A model generated the notes under the pieces. The model ran no database searches. It worked only from the letters and a program-made list of their open reading frames with translations, and was not told the origin of the DNA. The translations under genes and the position numbers were made by a program. A stretch of 5,235 bases of DNA from DAOUAJ01 sp034433615 (GTDB taxonomy: Bacteria > Chloroflexota > Anaerolineae > DUEN01): positions 1 to 5,235 of the forward strand of contig DAOUAJ010000289.1 of assembly GCA_034433615.1 (NCBI GenBank), given 5' to 3'. This document shows, piece after piece, positions 1-5,235 of the stretch. The stretch's first letter is position 1; every line of letters begins with the position of its first letter.

Positions 1-448
1 CCCACTATACCCCGCACAGCAGCACGCGAAGGCATCGGACGAGAGGTGGCAACCCAACTGATCGAGATGCAAGGCGGGCAGGTGGTTTATGAGAATGAGG
101 ATAAAGCGTGGTGTGTCAGAGTTGAGATGCCACTGGCAGGCCCCCATCATGTCCTGATCATTGATGACATGTCAGATCTCACCAGCCTGTTCCAGCGCTT
201 CACGACCCGCTATGCCATCGAGGTGATCGGCACGGCAGGCGCCACCCAGGCGTTCGAGGTGCTGAAGAACCTCACCCCTTCCCTGATCCTGCTAGACGTG
301 ATGCTACCCCGGCAGGATGGGTGGGAAATCTTGCAGACCCTCAAGGCGAATCCGGCCACCGCCCATATCCCGGTGGTGATCTGCTCGGTCCTTAATGAGC
401 CGGGGCTGGCCGCCGCCCTGGGCGCCGATGGTTACCTCAGAAAGCCGG

Positions 449-2659
<2,211 letters not shown>

Positions 2660-2664
2660 CGCTG

Positions 2665-2671
2665 ACCTCCT
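2665..2671 (-). promoter_or_regulatory. Shine-Dalgarno of the hybrid kinase gene
   Basis: On the minus strand this reads AGGAGGT, a full match to the anti-Shine-Dalgarno, followed by five bases and then ATG at 2659. It decides the start: the longer in-frame GTG at 2674 would directly abut this site and has no ribosome site of its own at a suitable distance. Confidence 0.85.
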
Positions 2672-2677
2672 CACGTT

Positions 2678-2697
2678 GTTTCAGTTTCCCGTTTCCC
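2678..2697. repeat. Tandem heptamer GTTTCCC in the kinase 5' leader
   Basis: Two exact, directly adjacent copies of GTTTCCC (2684-2690 and 2691-2697) are preceded by the partial copy GTTTCA at 2678-2683. On the minus strand the unit reads GGGAAAC. The array lies between the predicted minus-strand -10 element and the Shine-Dalgarno, so it would be in the untranslated leader of the kinase mRNA. It is short and could arise by slippage, but the same 7-bp period recurs with other units in the other gene-free gap. Confidence 0.6.
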
Positions 2698-2715
2698 AGA
2701 TGATCAGCAATCCAA

Positions 2716-2724
2716 ATTGTACCA
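2716..2724 (-). promoter_or_regulatory. Putative extended -10 promoter for the hybrid kinase
   Basis: The minus strand reads TGGTACAAT: a TGn extension and a TACAAT hexamer (five of six to TATAAT). No good -35 is seen at 16-18 bp upstream (best TTCTTG), which is tolerable for an extended -10 promoter. Transcription would begin near 2709, giving a leader of about 50 bases that holds the GTTTCCC repeats and the Shine-Dalgarno. It is a pattern-based prediction only. Confidence 0.45.
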
Positions 2725-2745
2725 CGCCGTCGTAAGGCCAAGAAG

Positions 2746-2774
2746 TCGCCTACAACCCGAAATCGAGATATAAT
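2746..2774 (+). promoter_or_regulatory. Putative sigma-70-like promoter for the NamZ-like gene
   Basis: A perfect TATAAT lies at 2769-2774 inside a short AT-rich stretch. Seventeen bases upstream is TCGCCT (2746-2751), only a three-of-six match to TTGACA. The -10 is 38 bases before the ATG at 2813, leaving room for a start near 2781 and a leader of about 30 bases. With the minus-strand element at 2716-2724 it makes a compact divergent promoter region. No convincing operator palindrome was found. Confidence 0.55.
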
Positions 2775-2800
2775 AAACGCGGAAAGTCATCTGATCCAAA

Positions 2801-2805
2801 AGGAG
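2801..2805 (+). promoter_or_regulatory. Shine-Dalgarno of the NamZ-like gene
   Basis: AGGAG followed by seven bases and the ATG at 2813, within an A-rich and probably unstructured leader. It supports the chosen start. Confidence 0.8.
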
Positions 2806-2812
2806 AAGTAAA

Positions 2813-4009
2813 ATGCGCACCCCAAACCGATCGCTGTCCACCCCAACTGTACTGAGCGGCCTGGATGTCCTCCGGCGGGACGGCCATCCCTGGCTGCGCG
2901 GCCGGCGCGTTGGGCTTATCACCAACCCTACAGGTATCACCCACGACCTGCAGAGCGGCATTGACGTCCTGTACCGCCACCCCGATTGCCGCCTGGTCGC
3001 CCTCTACGGCCCGGAGCACGGGCTGCGAGGCGACGCGCAGGACGGTGTCCACGTGGAGACGGCGGCCGACCCCCGCACCGGCCTGCCGGTCTATAGCCTC
3101 TATGGTCCCACTCAGAAGCCGACGCCGGAGATGCTGGCCGGCGTTGACCTCCTCATTGTGGACCTGCAAGACGCTGGCGTCCGCTTTTACACGTACCTGT
3201 ACACGATGGCCTACGCCATGCAGGCCGCCGCCGAGCAAGGCATGCCGATCTTGGTGCTGGACCGGCCGACGCCCATCGGCGGTAAGATCATGGAAGGCCC
3301 GGTTCTGGATCCGGCCTATGCCTCCTTCGTCGGACTCTACCCTATCCCCATCCGCCCGGGCATGACGATAGGCGAGCTGGCGAGGCTATTCAACGCCGAG
3401 TTCGGTATCGGCGCGGAGCTGGAGGTGGTGCGCTGCCAGGGGTGGCGACGCGACCTATGGTTCGACCAGACCGGGCTGCCCTGGGTGATGCCGTCACCCA
3501 ACCTGCCCACCCCGGACTCGGCGACGGTGTATCCGGGCACTTGTCTCATCGAAGGGACCAATGCCTCAGAGGGGCGAGGGACCACCCGGCCCTTCGAGCT
3601 GATCGGCGCACCGTGGATAGACCCCTACACGCTGGCCGATGCGATGAACGCCCTGGCACTGCCTGGCGTTCGTTTCCGGCCAGCCTGCTTTACACCGGTC
3701 TTCAGCAAGCATCAAGGGGAGTTGTGCAGCGGGGTCCAGCTCCACGTTCACGACCGTATGGCGTTGCGCCCGGTGGCTGTCGGCGTGCATTTGATCCAGA
3801 CGATCCGCCGGCTACATCCGGACCGCTTTGAGTGGCGGCCGCCGTGGGAGCCGGGTGGACGTTTTCCGATTGACCTGCTATCCGGGAGCAACGCGCTGCG
3901 CAAACAGATCGAGGCCAACGTGCCGGCCGATGAGATCGTCGCCGGTTGGGAGCCGGGGCTGCAGGAGTTCGCTGCGCGGCGCGAAACGTACCTGCTATAC
4001 GAGCAGTAA
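2813..4009 (+). CDS. namZ: NamZ-like exo-beta-N-acetylmuramidase (DUF1343 / GH171 family)
   Basis: Complete 398-residue protein recognised as DUF1343, the family of Bacillus subtilis NamZ (YbbC), which releases N-acetylmuramic acid from the non-reducing end of peptidoglycan fragments. Family signatures are RVGLITNPTGI (32-42), YGPEHGLRGD (65-74), IVDLQDAGVRFYTYLYT (115-131), VLDRPTPIGG (148-157), EGPVLDP (161-167), PSPNLPTP (227-234), a Gly/Thr-rich block with EGTNASEGRGTTRPFE (247-262) and LSGSNALRKQIE (356-367). The N-terminal catalytic-type domain spans roughly 15-225 and the C-terminal domain the rest. E68 with H69 in the PEHG motif is the likely catalytic region, by inference. Length is normal for the family. 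The N-terminus is polar with no signal peptide or lipobox, unlike secreted NamZ proteins, so action on muropeptides inside the cell is more likely. It stands alone, without an adjacent murQ, anmK, nagZ or transporter. The family call is firm; the substrate is inferred. Confidence 0.92.
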   Translation: MRTPNRSLSTPTVLSGLDVLRRDGHPWLRGRRVGLITNPTGITHDLQSGIDVLYRHPDCRLVALYGPEHGLRGDAQDGVHVETAADPRTGLPVYSLYGPTQKPTPEMLAGVDLLIVDLQDAGVRFYTYLYTMAYAMQAAAEQGMPILVLDRPTPIGGKIMEGPVLDPAYASFVGLYPIPIRPGMTIGELARLFNAEFGIGAELEVVRCQGWRRDLWFDQTGLPWVMPSPNLPTPDSATVYPGTCLIEGTNASEGRGTTRPFELIGAPWIDPYTLADAMNALALPGVRFRPACFTPVFSKHQGELCSGVQLHVHDRMALRPVAVGVHLIQTIRRLHPDRFEWRPPWEPGGRFPIDLLSGSNALRKQIEANVPADEIVAGWEPGLQEFAARRETYLLYEQ

Positions 4010-4017
4010 CCTGAGCA

Positions 4018-4067
4018 CAAGATGCAGGATGCACACCCTTGCATCTTGCATCCTGCATCCTGCGTAC
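4018..4067. repeat. Palindromic cluster of TGCATCC heptamers
   Basis: The left arm has two inverted units, AGATGCA (4020-4026) and GGATGCA (4027-4033). The right arm has TGCATCT (4040-4046), TGCATCC (4047-4053), TGCATCC (4054-4060) and a decayed TGCGTAC (4061-4067). Two alternative perfect stems follow: 13 bp pairing 4021-4033 with 4047-4059, and 9 bp pairing 4018-4026 with 4040-4048, each with a 13-base loop. The cluster begins nine bases after the NamZ stop codon, so the transcript would fold here. There is no T-tract after it, so it is not a classic intrinsic terminator; it may protect the 3' end or be a short-tandem-repeat locus. Confidence 0.8.
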
Positions 4068-4079
4068 GCGGAGCATGCA

Positions 4080-4088
4080 ATTGTAGCA
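4080..4088 (-). promoter_or_regulatory. Possible antisense extended -10 site downstream of the NamZ-like gene
   Basis: The minus strand reads TGCTACAAT, almost the same as the element proposed for the kinase promoter; the two share the 11-base plus-strand pattern AATTGTA-N-CAC (2715-2725 and 4079-4089). No -35 is seen. A transcript starting near 4073 would run through the palindromic heptamers and antisense to the end of the NamZ-like gene. It may be a chance match. Confidence 0.2.
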
Positions 4089-4151
4089 CTGGCTGTACCC
4101 GCTGCTGGTGGCACTGGGACACGGAGAGGGCAAGATGCAGAGAGAGCGCAA

Positions 4152-4179
4152 CGGAACACGCAATGCGGAACACGTAAGG
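4152..4179. repeat. Degenerate heptamer array with CGGAACA units
   Basis: Four 7-base units lie in phase: CGGAACA (4152-4158), CGCAATG (4159-4165), CGGAACA (4166-4172) and CGTAAGG (4173-4179). Seen otherwise, CGGAACACG is repeated exactly with a 14-base period (4152-4160 and 4166-4174). Every unit starts with CG. There is no inverted partner nearby. Confidence 0.55.
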
Positions 4180-4214
4180 AGACCATCCTGGTACGAAGAG
4201 CAAGAAACGACAAC

Positions 4215-4269
4215 CACCTGACCCACAAAGTCGCCCCGAACCGAGTTCAGGGCGACTTCATTTCAGGTG
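4215..4269. terminator. Long nested hairpin between convergent genes, probable bidirectional terminator
   Basis: A perfect 9-bp stem pairs 4228-4236 (AAGTCGCCC) with 4250-4258 (GGGCGACTT). Beyond one C-A mismatch it continues as GAAC/GTTC (4238-4241 with 4245-4248) closed by a three-base loop. An outer 7-bp arm, CACCTGA (4215-4221) with TCAGGTG (4263-4269), encloses it across a small internal loop, for 20 pairs in all. It lies between the NamZ-like gene and the reductase, where convergent transcripts meet. The T-run after the stem is weak on both strands (CTTCATTT on plus, CTTTG on minus), so termination may be partial. A dispersed palindromic element is the alternative. Confidence 0.6.
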
Positions 4270-4286
4270 ATGTTCCGCTGACTGAT

Positions 4287-4321
4287 GCTGAAAGCTGACG
4301 GCTGACGGCTGACCGCTAGAA
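4287..4321. repeat. Tandem heptamer GCTGACG array reaching the reductase stop codon
   Basis: Five units are in phase: GCTGAAA (4287-4293), GCTGACG (4294-4300), GCTGACG (4301-4307), GCTGACC (4308-4314) and GCTAGAA (4315-4321). A further GCTGACT at 4277-4283 is out of phase by three bases. The last unit contains the reductase stop codon (TAG on the minus strand, 4318-4316) and overlaps its final codon, so the array starts exactly at the gene's 3' end. Confidence 0.75.
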
Positions 4322-5235
4322 AATGCGGGCCTTCATCCACGGGTTGGTGTTGTGGAAGTCAGCCACGGCGTTGCCGGGGTGCACCAACTCGTCGCAGAAG
4401 GCGCGATCCTCGTCTGAGAGGGTCATCTCCATGACTGGGAGATGGTCCTCCAGGTGCGCCAGGGTGCGTGGGCCGATGATGGGCGAGGTGATGCCTGGCT
4501 GATCCTTGCACCAGAGCAGCGCAAGCTGTGAGACGGTCATCCCCCGCTCGCGAGCACGCTCGGCCAGCTTCTCGGCCACTTCTACCCCTTTTGTCGTAAC
4601 TCGCTCGGCGAAGAACCCGGTGCCTCCAGCGCGGCCGGCCCGTGAATCGGTCGGGAAAGGTTGCCCTTTAGCGTACCGGCCAGCCAGGATGCCCCCCGCC
4701 AGCGGCGACCAGGGTATGATCGCCAGGCCATACCGCTGTGCCAGCGGGATCAGCTCGTTCTCGATGCGACGGTCCAGCAAGTTGTAAGGCGGCTGCTCCG
4801 AGATGTAGCGCGCGATGCCCAATCGCTCGCTAATGGCGATGGCTTCCATCACCATCCAGGCCGGGTGGGTAGAGCATCCGATGTAGCGCACCTTCCCCTG
4901 ACGGATTAGATCGTCAAAGGCGCGCAACGTCTCGTCTTGCGGGATGGTGAGCGAGGGCCGGTGAAGCTGGTACAGGTCAATGTGGTCAGTCTGGAGCCGG
5001 CGCAACGAGTCCTCACACGCCTTCATGATGTGATAACGGCTGTTCCCCTGGTCGTTAGGGCCATCCCCCATGCGGCCGTGCACCTTCGTCGCCAGGACCA
5101 CCTGCTCCCGCTTCCCACTCTCCTTCAGCGCCTTGCCGACGATCCGCTCGCTCTCCCCGGCGTTATACACGTTGGCCGTATCAATAAAGTTGATGCCGGC
5201 ATCCAACGCGCGGCTGATGATCCCGATAGATTCAT
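4316..5235 (-). CDS. Aldo/keto reductase, N-terminus beyond the right edge
   Basis: The frame stays open to the window edge, giving 305 visible complete codons; the TTG at 5206 is an internal leucine in RALDAGINF, not the start. About 30 N-terminal residues of a usual AKR are missing. The catalytic tetrad is complete: D18 and Y23 in FIDTANVYN, K50 in VLATKVHG and H91 in YQLHRP (numbered from the first visible complete codon). PWSPLAGGILAGRY (174-187) and SPIIGPRTLAHLEDHL (250-265) match the barrel and NADPH-binding segments of Kv-beta-like, YghZ/YajO-type reductases. Such enzymes reduce aldehydes or ketones with NADPH in the cytoplasm; the substrate cannot be read from the sequence. It converges on the NamZ-like gene across the repeat-rich spacer, so it is not part of that transcription unit. 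Family assignment is secure, and physiological role is unknown. Confidence 0.93.
   Translation of the reverse strand, partial: ESIGIISRALDAGINFIDTANVYNAGESERIVGKALKESGKREQVVLATKVHGRMGDGPNDQGNSRYHIMKACEDSLRRLQTDHIDLYQLHRPSLTIPQDETLRAFDDLIRQGKVRYIGCSTHPAWMVMEAIAISERLGIARYISEQPPYNLLDRRIENELIPLAQRYGLAIIPWSPLAGGILAGRYAKGQPFPTDSRAGRAGGTGFFAERVTTKGVEVAEKLAERARERGMTVSQLALLWCKDQPGITSPIIGPRTLAHLEDHLPVMEMTLSDEDRAFCDELVHPGNAVADFHNTNPWMKARIF

Larger units (their letters stand above)
4010..4315. other. Repeat-rich spacer between two convergent genes
   Basis: This 306-base gap has no credible gene. In order it holds a palindromic TGCATCC heptamer cluster, an isolated minus-strand extended -10-like site, a second copy of CAAGATGCAG (4131-4140, the first at 4018-4027), a CGGAACA heptamer array, a long hairpin that probably ends transcription from one or both sides, and a GCTGACG heptamer array that runs into the stop codon of the reductase. 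Open frames that cross it are interrupted by these repeats and resemble no family. Confidence 0.7.

Noticed and set aside
2660..2812. Operator for a local repressor in the divergent promoter region
   Set aside because: Only a 6-bp TGATCA palindrome (2701-2706) and the heptamers are present; no longer dyad overlaps either promoter and no regulator gene adjoins.
3702..4226. Minus-strand frames of 174, 151 and 77 codons around the end of the NamZ-like gene
   Set aside because: They overlap a firmly identified gene or the repeat clusters; their Arg/Cys/Ser-rich composition and repeat-derived peptides do not look like real proteins.
3828..4298. Plus-strand frame of 156 codons crossing the NamZ stop and the spacer
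   Set aside because: It is out of frame with NamZ, has no start context, and its second half is translated heptamer and hairpin sequence.
4018..4321. Possible CRISPR array
   Set aside because: Units are 7 bp and directly adjacent, with no spacers of regular length and no cas genes in the window.

Overview
The window carries four protein-coding regions and about 460 bases of non-coding DNA. It looks like the chromosome of a moderately GC-rich environmental bacterium. The mix of hybrid kinases with degenerate receiver domains, a NamZ/DUF1343 protein without a signal peptide, a Kv-beta-like aldo/keto reductase and intergenic 7-bp tandem repeats would fit a Chloroflexota (Anaerolineae-like) genome. 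That placement is an inference from gene style, not proof. There is no mobile element, CRISPR array, tRNA or rRNA in the window.

Layout from left to right. Positions 1-525 (+) are the 3' end of a hybrid histidine kinase: the last part of an ATPase domain, then a complete receiver domain. It converges on, and overlaps tail to tail by 77 bp, a complete 736-residue hybrid histidine kinase on the minus strand (449-2659) with six membrane segments, HisKA, HATPase and two receiver domains. A 153-bp divergent promoter region (2660-2812) separates that kinase from a plus-strand gene (2813-4009) for a NamZ-family (DUF1343, GH171) exo-N-acetylmuramidase-like protein. A 306-bp spacer (4010-4315) follows, filled with tandem heptamers and a long hairpin. 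Last is a minus-strand aldo/keto reductase (4316-5235) whose N-terminus lies beyond the right edge.

The two kinases probably belong to phosphorelay signalling, but they are convergent and not one operon, so a shared pathway is only a guess. The NamZ-like protein and the reductase are single genes facing each other, with no neighbour that explains their roles. No new multi-gene system is evident. The most unusual features are four unrelated 7-bp tandem repeat families confined to the two gene-free gaps, the long antisense overlap of the kinase genes, and the altered phosphorelay residues in the complete kinase.
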